From Melieria omissa (lineage: Eukaryota > Arthropoda > Insecta > Diptera > Ulidiidae): DNA of 64,000 nucleotides. Positions 32,372-42,902 of the stretch are shown here, one piece after another. Below the pieces are notes generated by a model. That model did not search any database. It had not been told where the DNA came from and saw only the letters and a list, made by a program, of their open reading frames with translations. Location: assembly GCA_963971225.1 (NCBI GenBank), contig OZ020270.1:67400932-67464931 (forward strand). The letters are read 5' to 3'. Position 1 is the stretch's first letter. Each line of letters begins with the position of its first letter. Made by a program: the position numbers and the translations under genes.

Positions 32372-32479
32372 GGTGTTACTCAACAAGCCATTTCCATACG
32401 TTTACGAGCGTTTCTATGAAAAAAAAGTGTTTTTTTTACCGAAAAACAGCGGATTTAAGCTTGTACACCTGGTAGACAG

Positions 32480-33190
32480 CCGATTAGTTGAATATTTCAT
32501 GGAATGTTCGTCCTGAGTAAGTCTCAGTAAACCACATAGTGCGAATACGACCCCATAGGTAGGCGTGGCACCTCCCATACAACTTAAATCTTCAATATGG
32601 AATATTTTCGTAATGAAAAGTCGGACAGCATTAAAATTTGGTGCGGGGTCACCGTTTAGATGCGCCGTTTCACTGGTAAAACTTTGTGGGCGTTGGACAA
32701 GAGGCGTTGCACTTTTTAAGCGACCCTATTGTTTTGAATAACCTTTGAACTACAAATCACACATCAAAGAGATTTAACACTAACCTACGATTTAGACGTG
32801 CCCTTTGACAAGGAGAGTAGGGTGGGTATTGAACGAGGGGCATGGCACCGCCCATAGAACCCAAATTTTTAATGTGGAATATCTTTGGAACAATAAGTTG
32901 GAAAGTTTTGAAGTTTTGCATACCATCGTCCCATAGATGTATCATTCTACTGGGAAAACTTTATGGGCGTTGAACAAGGGGCGCGGCATATTTTTTTTTA
33001 CTGAAATTTTGCGCGTAACTTTGGAACTGAAAGTCGCATATCAATGAAACCGGGTAACACCCTTCGACTGGAGGAATGGATTGGGCATTACATAAAAGAG
33101 GCGTGGCATCGCCTATAGAGTGTAGTATGAAGAAACTTGATTCATTTGGCCCATTGACTTCAAGCTTGCGTGCAAAGCCGCAGGGCCCTA
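32480..33190 (+). other. Helitron 3' part, no gene
   Basis: Repeated blocks of the type GGCGTGGCA...TATGGAATAT...ACTTTATGGGCGTTG (near 32570, 32830 and 33090) form another loose tandem array before the CTAG end. Confidence 0.5.
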
Positions 33191-33365
33191 CTAGTATTTT
33201 ATAAAACCCAGTAGCAGTGACTTTATAAAAAAAGGCCTGAAAAAAACATACTTCCCCTACATAACAGCATGTAAGAAGCATGTATTTAGCTTACTTACAA
33301 GAAGCATAGAATTTCTTTCGTAAAAGAGTCTATCAAAGAAGAAAACCGGATTTTCGGGACGATGT

Positions 33366-34079
33366 GACGATCCAACCAATAATTATAATAATAATAACTG
33401 TAAATTTGTTTGACTTCTACAAGGTTTAATGAGGTTAAATAATTGTGTAATTCACACTAGTTTACAAGCAAAGATTGCGATATTTAATTTTTATCATAGA
33501 ATTTTGTATTTGCCAATTTTGCACAAAATTTTAAATTAAAATTAAATATTGCAATCTTCAGGGAAAATTTGCAAATAATTGTTATTTAGAAAGAATGTTT
33601 TCTTGCTTTTATTGACCTGAATTTGTTATTGCAATTTCAAAGTCAATTGCCGATACTGTGTCTCTTTCAATTGATGAAACTGACAAACAAATTAGTCTTT
33701 CATCAACCATTTTGGAGCGCAAATAGTTTTTTGAAAAACTTGACATTTTTATATACAAGCTTCTCTCGGAGGACCCCCGCAGCCCGGGGCCCGGTGCGGT
33801 CCACCCCTCCGGCCCCCCCGTTAAGCCGCTACTAGATGTGTGATTTATGGTTCGAACGTTATCGTCTGAAAATTTTTAGAATTCACGGTCAAAAATGACA
33901 GGGATTTATAAAATTTATAAAATAAATGCAACAAAACAAACCCCATGAAAATCGGCCGATCCGTTTGAGCGTGAATCGCTTACACACATACTGCCACTCT
34001 CTTTTATATTTATAGATATTTGCTGCAATGACTCCCTAAATTTTGTATATCCATATTGGTTTGCACAAATATACCACAG
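33366..34079. other. Mixed spacer
   Basis: 33366-33760 is AT-rich with TTAAATTAAAATTAAAT stretches. 33770-33834 is the G/C-rich possible right terminus of the outer element. 33840-34020 contains ATCGGCCGATCCGTTTGAGC and ends in TTTATATTTATAGAT, probably a decayed repeat edge. No gene. Confidence 0.4.
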
Positions 34080-34765
34080 TTAATTTCTGTCATCATAATG
34101 GGCTTTGCAGGAAGGCGTAAAAAGTGGGCGTGGTCAACTTCAACCGCTATGAAACATAGAATCATTTTACATCAACATTAATTTTCAAACATGCACCGTA
34201 GCTTTGTTTTGTTAGTTTAGTGGGCGCGGTGAGTGGGTGTGACCGGTTATATTATAGCCCATGTTTGCCGGAATGACACGCTGAATCGTTTGATACCCAT
34301 ATTGCTATGACAAATATACCATGGCTGATTTGTTATTATAGTGGGCGTAGGCATATCAGGCATATCAGGTGGGCGTGGTTAATCTTATATATCCTATGTT
34401 AAAATCAATAAAACACGGAATAATTTGATATAAATACTGATTTACCGACATGTACCGCAGCTTCGTTTTGTTAGTTAAGTGGGCGCGGAAAGTGGGTGTG
34501 GCCGATTATATTATAGCCTATGTTTGCCCCAATGACACGCTGAATCGTTTGATACCCATATTGCCTTAAAAACGCATACCATAGATAAGTTTTGCAAGAA
34601 GGGGGCGTGGTCATTCTCATATAGCCTATGTACCATTCCCCCAGATAAAAAAATGTTTGGTGCTTATTTCATCTAAATCGGTTCAGTGGTTTTTGCCTGA
34701 TTGTGGCTCAAAAAAGCAACGTACACGCCCACTTTTAATAGTATAATATAATATAATAGTATAGA
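34080..34765 (-). mobile_element. Second Helitron-like fragment, minus strand
   Basis: Reverse complement of the 5' part of the Helitron at 28685. Read on the minus strand from 34765 it starts TCTATACTATTATATTATAT, then reaches GGCAAAAACCACTGAACCG, CCACGCCCAC blocks and the tandem subrepeats. Its 3' CTAG end is not identified; it may lie near 33834 or be lost. Confidence 0.75.
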
Positions 34766-34936
34766 TAATTTCGAATATTCTTGGAAAAATATGTTTTTGC
34801 TATAAAATAAACTAAACTCTTATTTTAATGAAATGTTTCTTTGTTTTTGAAAAAATTTAATAAAAAAAATCTTATGAATTGCTTTCAGTGTATTTAAAAA
34901 TGCATGGTGTTAGAGCCAATCTGATGTCCACTGCTT

Positions 34937-37425
34937 TCAAACTTGCTGTAGCATTCGTTGCGTTTGAGTGAAGTGTTGGCTGAGCGATATTTTAGCTGCT
35001 GGTGTGGCGGTTGGCAGCGAAATCAGGAAGTTTCCGATGAGAAAACGACCGGGCGTAAGCACCATTAATTCGTTTGGGTCTGTTGACAAAGGGCATAATG
35101 GCCTGGAGTTTAGGCACGACTCAATGCGCACCAGAAGGGTTAAGAGTGCGTCATTAGTGAGTCTTATACCGTTGACTACCCGTTTTAAATGGTACTTAAC
35201 AGATTTTACATTCGCTTCCCACAACCCCCGAAGTTAGGTGAGTGTGGAGGGTTGAAATGCCACTGGATACCTTGACTTGCCAATTTTGGTACGATGTCTT
35301 ATTCTACAGCCTCTGTGCATTTACGTTGACTTGTTTGTAGTACCTTCTCTGCTCCTACAAAATTAGTTCCACAGTCGCTGTACATATCTTTGCATATACC
35401 TCGACGCCCAATGAATCTTTGAAGCGTTTGTGGACATTCCTGTGACAGCTTCGAGATGAATGCATTTGGTGGCTAAACATATAAAAATAGCCACGTAGCC
35501 TTTGTAGGTTGTATTTCCACGGAACCTGGATGATTTTATTTCAATGGCCCCGGTGTAGTCGACACTACAAAAAAAACGCTAAAACGGCCTTTGTGGCGGG
35601 CTCACTCGATGCAATGGAAGGTCGCCCATTAGTTGATTTGCCAGTTCTGGCTTGTTTCGAAAGCATTTAATGCATTTCCGAAGTTGCTGCTGAACAGTGC
35701 GCCTTGCAATTAGAATCCAGAACTGTTGGCGTAGGTATGACAGAGTTAATTGTGCACCGCCGTGCAGTGTTGTTATATGCGCATTGGCAATGACTAAGCC
35801 AGTGAAGTGATGACTACTTGGTAAGATAATAGGATGTTTCTGATCAAATGATAAAGTTGAACGCTGAATTCGGCCACGCACTCGAGGAATTTGTTGATCG
35901 TGAAGAAAAGGTGTGAGTTTGGTTAATTTACTGCCGCTGGGGAGTGGTTTTCCAGCTCGAATATTGGAAACTTCCTTTGAAAATGCTTCCTGCTGCACAA
36001 GCTTGATAAGTTTGGCTAAGCTCTGCTTCAATTCGGTGACTTTAAGAGTTGCGGCAATTGTAAGCGAAACGAGACAAATAGGCGCATACACGTAATGTAA
36101 CGAGCAACGAGTATCTCATAATTATTGAATCTTGGCAAGCTATAGTGTGTACTTTAACTGGATGTTCTTTGACCTCGGCCATGACTTCATTTACTAGTAA
36201 TTTGTCCGTGTTGAACCTTGGCCAACTGTTTTCTGGCTGCAATAACCAATTTGGACCCGCCCACCATAATTTAAATGTTGATAACACGGCTGGTGTCATA
36301 TCACGGGTGGCACAATCGGCCGGGTCTTCAAATGTGCCGACATGGCCCCATTGTGATGGCGATGATGCGTGTAAAATCTTCCCGACTCTATTTGCCACAT
36401 AACGTATGTCTGCCATCGGCTAAGGTCGCCGTTTACCCAATAGAGTACAATTGTTGCATCCGTCCAATAGTAGATGTTTAAATTTACATTTGGCAAGGAA
36501 AATCATCGCTGAGTCCACTTGATTAATTGTGTGGATGGTACTGCTCCGCACAACTCGACACGTGGAATAGTAAGAGGTTTAGTTGGAGCCACTCTACTTT
36601 TTGCGATTAAAAGATGGGTTTAGATTTTACCATCGGTACATTTTACGCGTAGATATACGCATGCTGCATATGCAGACGCAGAACCATCACAAAAGGCGTG
36701 AAGTTGTAATGATTCAAGGTATGTTGGTTCATATTGCAGCCATCTTGGCACCGTGATGCAATCTAGTCTGGGTAATGATTATAAAAATTGTTGCCATTGA
36801 TCGTTCAAATATTCTGGTAGCAACTCATCCCATCCTAATGATGTGCAAGCTTGATCTTCCCGCGGTGTTTTCCACAACCACACTGATTTTAAAATTCTGT
36901 GACAAAAGCAATAACCACTTAAGTCGAAAATTGCTGTTTCGAGCAATCTCGTTTTAAAGTTTTAGCGCGTCGTGTGTTCGCTATGGGAATGCGAATAGGT
37001 TTTTGTTAATAACTTTTTTATTTTAACGTTACAAACTCCCCAATTTTACACAAACGTAGAGCACAGTCAAGGGAACGTGGTGGCATCAATAACTCAATTT
37101 CTTCTTAAGTCGACTTAAGCGGTTATTGCTTTTGACCACAGAATTATCTTGGCTGCGATAACAACCGGCGCAATAAGCCCGAGCGGATCGAAGAGGCGAG
37201 CTATAGTCGATAGCATTGATCGTTTTGTAGAAGAAAAGTCAATTTTGAAATTGAGTTTAAACTTAAAACTGATTTGGTTGCCAGTAGATTACTAACGTTT
37301 TTACGGTCTCATTGCTAGTCAATTCTAAAACGTTGCTCTTCGCCACATGTTCGTGGGGAATACCGTCGAGTAATGTTGGTGCATTGCTACTCCATTTTCG
37401 GAGTTCCATACCTGCTGAGCATAAC
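34937..37425 (-). pseudogene. BEL/Pao pol: RT end, RNase H region, integrase
   Basis: 37425 to 37250 reads LLCSAGMELRKWSSNAPTLL, and about 37240 to 37130 reads SMLSTIARLFDPLGLIAPVV, typical of the Pao RT C-terminal region. 36490 to 36110 has YYWTDATIVLYWVNGDLSRW and WWAGPNWLL (RNase H and connection). 36000 to 35580 carries an integrase zinc site, HITTLHGG...CIKCFRNK. 35224 to 34937 reads MWEANVKSVKYHLKRVVNGI and LNSRPLCPLSTDPNELMVLT. Frameshifts and lost segments between these pieces include the integrase core. Non-functional. Confidence 0.85.
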
Positions 37426-37896
37426 AGCTTGTATATAAAAATTGTATTTTACCAAATTACTCGTAATTTCCGTAAGTTGTGTAATGCTGTTTATCGTGAA
37501 TAAATGATAAGTAAGAGCAGATATTCTTTTTCTTTTAGCTTCTGTTTCGTACCAATGCTGCCAAAAAACAGACAGAAAGACAGAACCGTACTCCATTCGC
37601 AACTGCATAGTAGCAATTTATTTGGTGTGAGTGGCAGCACTTTTTCAGCCTTTTGTTCAGCGTTCGCATAACGGAAACACAGCTTTGGTTTGCATTGAAA
37701 TTCGTTATATTGAATTGGTCGCATAGTGCATTTTCTAAATAATTTGTTTTGCACAGTGAAAAGAATATATCCAAGCGGCAGATCAAAACGAAACTTAAAA
37801 AAAATCAAGGATGGAAAGGCCAAGGCGATTGCCGGGCCTCTTTTAAAATTCGTATCAGAATATTACGAAGTAGTAATATTCTTCTGTAGTATTAAA
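37426..37896. other. AT-rich segment between BEL RT and pogo-like MITE
   Basis: No protein homology recognised. A short plus-strand frame near 37805-37880 (IKDGKAKAIAGPLLKFVS) could belong to the hAT gene whose next block begins after the MITE at 39131, but this is speculative. Confidence 0.35.
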
Positions 37897-37898
37897 TA

Positions 37899-39130
37899 GG
37901 GTAAAAGGTTCGGTTGTGGGCATAGTTCGGTTGTGGGCACCCCTTCGTATCTTTTGATAGAAAGCAAGCTGATTTTTTTTGACTAAGTCCATTTGTTCAT
38001 TATGGAACCACGATCTTTTTGTGCCAAATACTGAGTCGAACAGACACGCCTGTTTTGTGCTGGGACCATATATATCTTTCTGTGCTTAAAAAATAAGACA
38101 ACACTTTTTTTACACATTTTAAATGGTGTCATAAATCGAAGTGAATCCATCGAGAAGGCGAGTAAAATGCATCTTTATTTAGTAAATTTATTATACTTTG
38201 TGATCCAATATTGATTACAACCAATATGTTTACCCCGAACAAATTTTACACCACTTCTCAAAATGGCTGCCAAATTCGGTTGTGGGCACCGCAATTAGTT
38301 CGGTTGTGGGCACCCGTCTTTTAGTGATTTGGTAAGTTTTGGTAAGTTATTTGATCAAAAATGGTCTTTTAACGCATTTTTTGGTTGTTTTAGCTATATC
38401 ATCAGAGGGTAAATAAAAAAAATCCCCCGATATCTTTTTAAATGTGCTGGATGTAATTTTACATTGTTCTGCAGATAAGCTAACCACAAAATCGACTGCC
38501 GCAGCGTGTGCGATTTCCCGAACCACTCTCCAACGCTACAAAAAGAAGGTGGAAGAAAATTTCGGAGACATCAAAGCTGTCCACGGTGGTGTTTTCTTCT
38601 TTTTCTTCTTTTCGTGGATGTTATCGAATCAGGTTAACTGGTGTTTTCCACCTTCTTCACGTCACAGCACTTGAAGAGTGTTGATTAATTAGGTTGAATT
38701 TCATTTTACTTTAGGTCTTCTTGAGAGCCTAGGAGAATGACTTGGTAACTTACATTTTGAAATGCCCGTCCATCTAAAGTGTGCCGACATGCGTACCAGC
38801 TACTTACTTCACATGCGTGCATTGTGCTTCAAATAATTAAAACTTAATATTTTTCTATATTCGTGTTGGTTTTTCTTCATATTTCCCCGTTTCCAGCAGA
38901 TTTTGCAAGGGTGCCCATAACCGAACCAAAAAAAAATGTTCGTTAAAAATGACTACTTTACAAAATTAAAAAAAAAACTTTTCTATTTGACGGAATCGGT
39001 TTACTTTTGCCATTACTTGTTAGCTAAGGTTTCTAGCTTTCCATAGATGTCCATATGTCCGATTAAGAAGAACTTGGTAAAAAGTTATGAGCCAAAAACA
39101 AAAAGGTGCCCACAACCGAACCTATTCCCC
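37899..39130 (+). mobile_element. Pogo-like non-autonomous element, 1.23 kb
   Basis: Ends GGGTAAAAGGTTCGGTTGTG and, inverted, CACAACCGAACCTATTCCCC, flanked by TA (37897-37898, 39131-39132). GGTTCGGTTGTGGGCAC-type blocks are repeated near both ends (37909, 37925, 38276, 38298 and 39103). It contains a helix-turn-helix remnant and no DDE domain. Confidence 0.85.
38444..38575 (+). pseudogene. psq-type helix-turn-helix remnant of pogo transposase
   Basis: Reads KLTTKSTAAACAISRTTLQR followed by YKKKVEENFG, the spacing of a psq/pogo DNA-binding helix-turn-helix. The frame degenerates after about 45 codons and the catalytic part is missing. Confidence 0.6.
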
Positions 39131-39132
39131 TA

Positions 39133-40291
39133 CTACTAAATGTGAGTTTGTCAAACAATATTATGGTTCTGCAGCTGTTGAAAGCTCAAAAAAGCGAAGC
39201 GAAGGTACTGAAACAATTGCTGAAATAGCCGGCTTGGCAGTGGAATTGGCGAGTGCAGGAGCCCCGGCAAACGCAAGGAAATCGGCAAAAGAACATGAGT
39301 TAGTAATTCCAGGTTTAGAAAGTTCATGAAAGTTAGAAAAGCACACAGACGCAGCAACAAAAACAGACGAAGCGAATCCAGAAGAGCTAAATATAAAATT
39401 ATATCCATAAGTTACCGACGATGAACAATTGGAAAAACCACATAGTAAGCGTGCACAGTTATCTTTTTTATACTTTGTACTGACGTGCTTTAAAAAATGG
39501 GTTAAGCACATAAGTTTCGAAAATCAACATTTTAGTGGCCCAAGTTTTTAAACAAAACCGATTTTTTGGCCCACCTTTGCCTGGAAGTTACATTTTGTTA
39601 ATTATATCTAAATTTAGATACTTCCGATACATCCATATGTGATATCCAGGATGTGGCTGGAGATTCTGTTAGTAATGTTCGTTACATCTGTACTGATGAC
39701 GTTGCGGACTGGCCACTTCCAGTTCCAGACCACATGAGAATTGAAGCGGTGAAACAAGATATTTCGCTTTATCAGCACAAGGACAGGCCCCTTATGGTTA
39801 CCGAACGACGAGGTGATATATGCAAGGGTTCCCAAAGGTCTCCTTCTGGGTCGTGGTTCTATGGAATGCTACCGGACGGGAATAAATTTCTGCGCAAGTG
39901 GATGGCTTATTCTCCAAAAACGAATTTGTCATTTTGCTTTTGCTGTCGTCTCTTTGCGGTTGAGACTGATGCTCAAAAAAGTTTTGCCTGCGAGTTTCGC
40001 AAGTGGTGGAAATTAAATCCTAAGCTTAAGGAGCACGAATCTACCCCTGACCACTTGTCAAACATAGAAAAATTGAAAAATTTTAGAGTGGGCCTAAGAA
40101 AAGAAGGGTTGATTGATCAGACTAACCAGCAGCAAATCAACTTGCAAAAAAAAAAGTGGAGAGATGTTCTTCATCGGCTTCTCGATATAACGCTCTACTT
40201 ATCGAAAAAAACCTTGCTTTTCAATTCCACAGAGAAGACGCTAAATCCGAATGATGATGATGCTATAACTTTAAGACTTCAACTTGCTTAA
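39133..40291 (+). pseudogene. hAT transposase fragment with TTF-type zinc finger (ZMYM1-like), two exons
   Basis: 39133-39418 encodes a low-complexity N-terminal region (AVESSKKRSEGTETIAEIAG), with a stop at about 39327. A probable intron follows, GT at about 39449 to AG at 39619. The second exon reads WPLPVPDHMRIEAVKQD, then WMAYSPKTNLSFCFCCRLF, the TTF-type zinc-finger signature with paired Cys, and KWWKLNPKLKEHESTPDHL with the His ligands. Coding ends at 40291, before any hAT catalytic domain. No hAT ends or 8-bp duplication were located, so it may be a truncated hAT element or a retained fragment. Confidence 0.7.
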
Positions 40292-41133
40292 AAAATAGCA
40301 GCAGTTGAGCTAGCAAAATCCATGCCGCAAACATTTCTTCCAAATGCGTATACCTGCTTCATACGCTTCGCGAATTGTGAATTATGTATACTTGTATTTA
40401 TTGCTTTCGCTCACTGCAAACAACGCATACCGCATAATGATTGAATTTGGGATACTTATGATTTGCGGTGCTTATGAGCAGTAGGTAGTAAAAAGAATGA
40501 GTATCAATGCGGTGGTGAGCAAAATTGCGCGACGCGAATTGTGCAATATGCATACGATTACGAAGTGGTCGTGTAAGCAATACGCGAAATGAATCGATGA
40601 TTGCAAACTCGTTCGGGTTTTGTATGCGTGCGGTTGCGATACTTATGTTATGCGGTGCTTATGAGTAGCAGGTAGTAAACAAAATAAGTATTAATGCGGT
40701 GGTATCCAAAGTTGCGGTACTCATTGCTGATCTCTGGTACAAATAGAATGAAATACAATGTACAAATGCAATAAAATGCAATTAATGTACAATAAAAAAA
40801 AATCCACCACATTTCATTCAAATCTACCACATTTTTTTACTGAGTCTACCACATAAATGAAAAATTAAGTAAGCACACTGCTTGGCGATCGCTTTGTAAA
40901 ATCAACCACCATTTCAATGTGCACGAGTAAACCCAAGCTGGCTTGCTGCGGAAAGCAATAACATTGCGTGTTGTTGTCGAAATGAGAATAAAGCACAAAT
41001 GCGTGTACATCAATTCGCGCTAACTCTCTCGGTTCCCTTTACATTTTCCTCACCTATGTTGCTTCCCGCCCGCGTCTGAAATGAAATCGCAAAATTATTT
41101 CAGATGCGCCTTCTGTATACTGTTTATTCTGTG
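40292..41133 (-). mobile_element. P-family terminal fragment, minus orientation (diverged subfamily)
   Basis: On the minus strand from 41133 the sequence starts CACAGAATAAACAGTATACA then GAAGGCGCATCTGAAATAAT, alignable to the CAAAGAATATGAAG ends of the other P-family copies. 40870-41000 matches their subterminal block (CAACCACCATTTCAATG, GCAATAACATTGC). A second copy in the opposite orientation starts at 42887. 40380-40730 holds two diverged copies of a block around GATACTTATG...GCGGTGCTTATGAG, and 40800-40855 has three CTACCACAT units. The inner end is not defined. Confidence 0.6.
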
Positions 41134-41238
41134 CTACGACGCAAGATGTGACCATCGCCGCATAGATAACATGAGCTGACGTTATTCGGTTGTGCAGTGG
41201 TATGAAAGCTATATTTGTTATGACCAAATTCCCGTGTA

Positions 41239-41808
41239 CACCTAAGTCTGTTTTTACACGGTAGATTGGTTCCAGAAGAAGCCGTGTAAAAAAAAACCGT
41301 GTAAAAAAAGACATTGATCGTATACAAAAATGGGTGATTTGTTCCTAATCTCTAAAACCTATTAAAATTTCTTTACCAAACACGTCTTATTGCATTGACA
41401 GTTCACAAAATATTAACACGTTTCAATTGCTCTGACCAGTAAATTTTATTGTATGCACATAAAGGGAATTCCCCTAAATTAGTGCTATTCACATTTGCTT
41501 TGACCAGTAAAAATTGCTTGTACGCGGTAAAACGGAATTCACTTAAATCTTTAAGCTAGTGTTCGCAAACTATCGATAGCACTATCGATACTATCGATGG
41601 TTTCAGACTTTTTTCTTTCATAAATACTTTTTTGTGATATGAACATACTTCGCAAAAATTAAATTTGACAAAAAAAATTTAAGTACATAAAATTTCAAAT
41701 CGTGCTAAATGGAATAAAATCGTGTAAAAAAATTAAAAATATTCAATTTTCAAACCGTGTTATATCAAAACCGTGTAAAAAAAGACCGTGTAAAAACAGA
41801 CTTAGGTG
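41239..41808. mobile_element. TA-target MITE, 570 bp, ends CACCTAAGTCTGTTTTTACA
   Basis: Perfect inverted ends CACCTAAGTCTGTTTTTACA / TGTAAAAACAGACTTAGGTG, flanked by TA (41237-41238, 41809-41810). ACCGTGTAAAAAAAGA is repeated in tandem next to both ends (41277-41310 and 41755-41795). It contains the triple CTATCGATA cluster. Non-coding; it interrupts the BEL gag. Confidence 0.9.
41570..41599. promoter_or_regulatory. Cluster of three TATCGATA-type (DRE-like) motifs
   Basis: TATCGATA at 41571-41578 and 41583-41590, and TATCGATG at 41592-41599. TATCGATA is the Drosophila DNA replication-related element bound by DREF. Whether it functions inside this MITE is unknown. Confidence 0.5.
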
Positions 41809-42902
41809 TATTTCGATTATGGCGGTTATTAGATGAAACATGATCATTTAAACTATTAGATTTTGGCAGTGACTGCAAGTCGCTGGAAACATTTCGGTTT
41901 TCAATTACATTGATAGTGACAAGACGATTGTTTAAATAGAAACGATTCAAGTGCTTCGATGGTGGGAATACTAACTAGTTTCACTACCCAAGTGGTGTTC
42001 CCATGCTTGATGTGTATGCTTTGGTAATTTTGTTGACAAAAAATATGCAATCCAGTGGTTGCAGTCAGAGACTGGAATTTTTAGTCGCTTAAATTCGTTA
42101 ATGCAGACATTAGCAATATTAACTAAGGATCTAATATCGTCGGATCGCTCTTTTGTGAGGACGGGCAAGCTGAAGAGCTTATTCATATGGTGCATGAATA
42201 GCAAACGGGGATTATTGTACCGCTATACAATTAAGTCCCAAGCTGTCGTGTAGTTGGTTTCAGTTAAAGCCATTTGTTGAACATCGCAATCCTGAGTTGA
42301 GGGCAATGCCTTCTTTAAGAAGTGAAATTTTTGAATCGCCTACAGAATTAGACGTTGAAACGCATCGTGAAATGCCGGCCATTCTACATAATTTCCCGAA
42401 AACGACGGCAGCGGTAGCTTCGGCAACTCAATGGAGGACGGCGTATTGGAACCTGTGCTCAAAGCTGAGGCCGACTCTACAGGTTTGGGTAATAACTCCT
42501 CTTGTGCGTCTAAAAGAGCACACCGGTAATCAAAATATGATTCTTCAAACTGCGAAGCGATTTTTTTTGCAAAATAGTTCAGACTACGTGCGGAATCATG
42601 GCATACAAGTAGTTTGTGGGTTTCACTAAACTCTTTATGCAACCATTCCACCTTTTCAAGACGCACTTGACAATACGATTTAGTTTTTTTCGTGGTGGTG
42701 TCCTTTTTAAAGTTTCTAAATAGATGTTTGACAGTTTCGAACCGATCTGCTTGCAATGTTGCTAAAGCGTCCACATCTACCTTTCCAGATTTGCTTCCTT
42801 CACCAGGTTTTCCCATTTAGCCCACTTGTCTTCCTTACCGATGTACCTCACTCACTAAATGTAGCGCAACAAATACTAAATAAAACCACAGAATAAATAG
42901 TA

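Larger units (their letters stand above)
30604..32472 (+). mobile_element. Mariner derivative with nested P-family element
   Basis: Ends CCAGGTGTACAAGCTTAAAT and its inverse, flanked by TA (30602-30603, 32473-32474). After removing the P derivative it is about 490 bp and retains only the transposase N-terminus. The ends are related to the mariners at 48558 and 51409. Confidence 0.88.
28685..33194 (+). mobile_element. Helitron-like element (DINE-type), 4.5 kb with nested insertions
   Basis: Starts TCTATACTTCTATACTATTA and ends CCCTACTAG, inserted exactly between A and T. Copy A of the surrounding Tc1 family reads ACAGAAATATTTTATAAA without it. 5'-TC, 3'-CTAG, AT target and no duplication are Helitron hallmarks. 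No Rep/helicase gene is seen, so it is non-autonomous. The body is rich in CCACGCCCAC. Nested: a TTAA MITE (29023-29304) and a mariner with a P derivative (30604-32472). Confidence 0.85.
21903..33365 (+). mobile_element. Tc1-like copy B (same family as 6699-8323), in three pieces
   Basis: 21903-22300 matches 6895-7255 of copy A (CACAAAACGGTGCAGAATAAG and following). 28659-28684 matches 7275-7294 (CTTCAGAAATGTACAGAAA). 33195-33365 matches 7295-7480 (TATTTTATAAA, then CATACTTCCCCTACATAAC). The gaps are a MITE with a Gypsy element and a Helitron. Both outer ends of the Tc1 element are missing. No useful coding remains. Confidence 0.82.
21849..33834. mobile_element. Possible outer TIR element enclosing the whole 21.8-33.8 kb nest
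   Basis: The left side CAGTGGCGGCTTAAGG continues into GGGGGCCCGGGGCGG. The right side, reverse-complemented, gives TAGTAGCGGCTTAACGG followed by a similar G/C-rich run (GGGCCCCGGGC). This looks like a diverged inverted repeat of hAT type, comparable to the better-supported element at 58146-59805. No matching 8-bp target duplication was found, so it could also be two separate fragments. Confidence 0.4.
41134..42816 (-). pseudogene. BEL/Pao gag (DUF1759-like) with zinc-finger remnant
   Basis: The ATG at 42816 opens MGKPGEGSKSGKVDVDALAT. A coiled N-terminal region follows, then IELPKLPLPSFSGNYVEWPA at about 42370, the hallmark of the DUF1759 segment of BEL gag proteins. A frameshift and small loss lead to 42204-41971 (RLKIPVSDCNHWIAYFLSTK). 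Beyond the TA MITE at 41239-41808, 41215-41140 reads CYLCGDGHILRRS, a partial CCHC-type knuckle, and the P-family end begins at 41133. Several stops; not functional. Confidence 0.8.
34900..42886 (-). mobile_element. BEL/Pao LTR retrotransposon, decayed and multiply interrupted
   Basis: On the minus strand, gag-like sequence starts at 42816, and RT, RNase H and integrase homology runs from about 37425 down to 34937. Intervening DNA is a pogo-like MITE (37899-39130), a hAT gene fragment, a P-family end (to 41133) and a TA MITE (41239-41808). LTRs could not be delimited. Gene content and order fit Pao/BEL elements. Confidence 0.75.
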
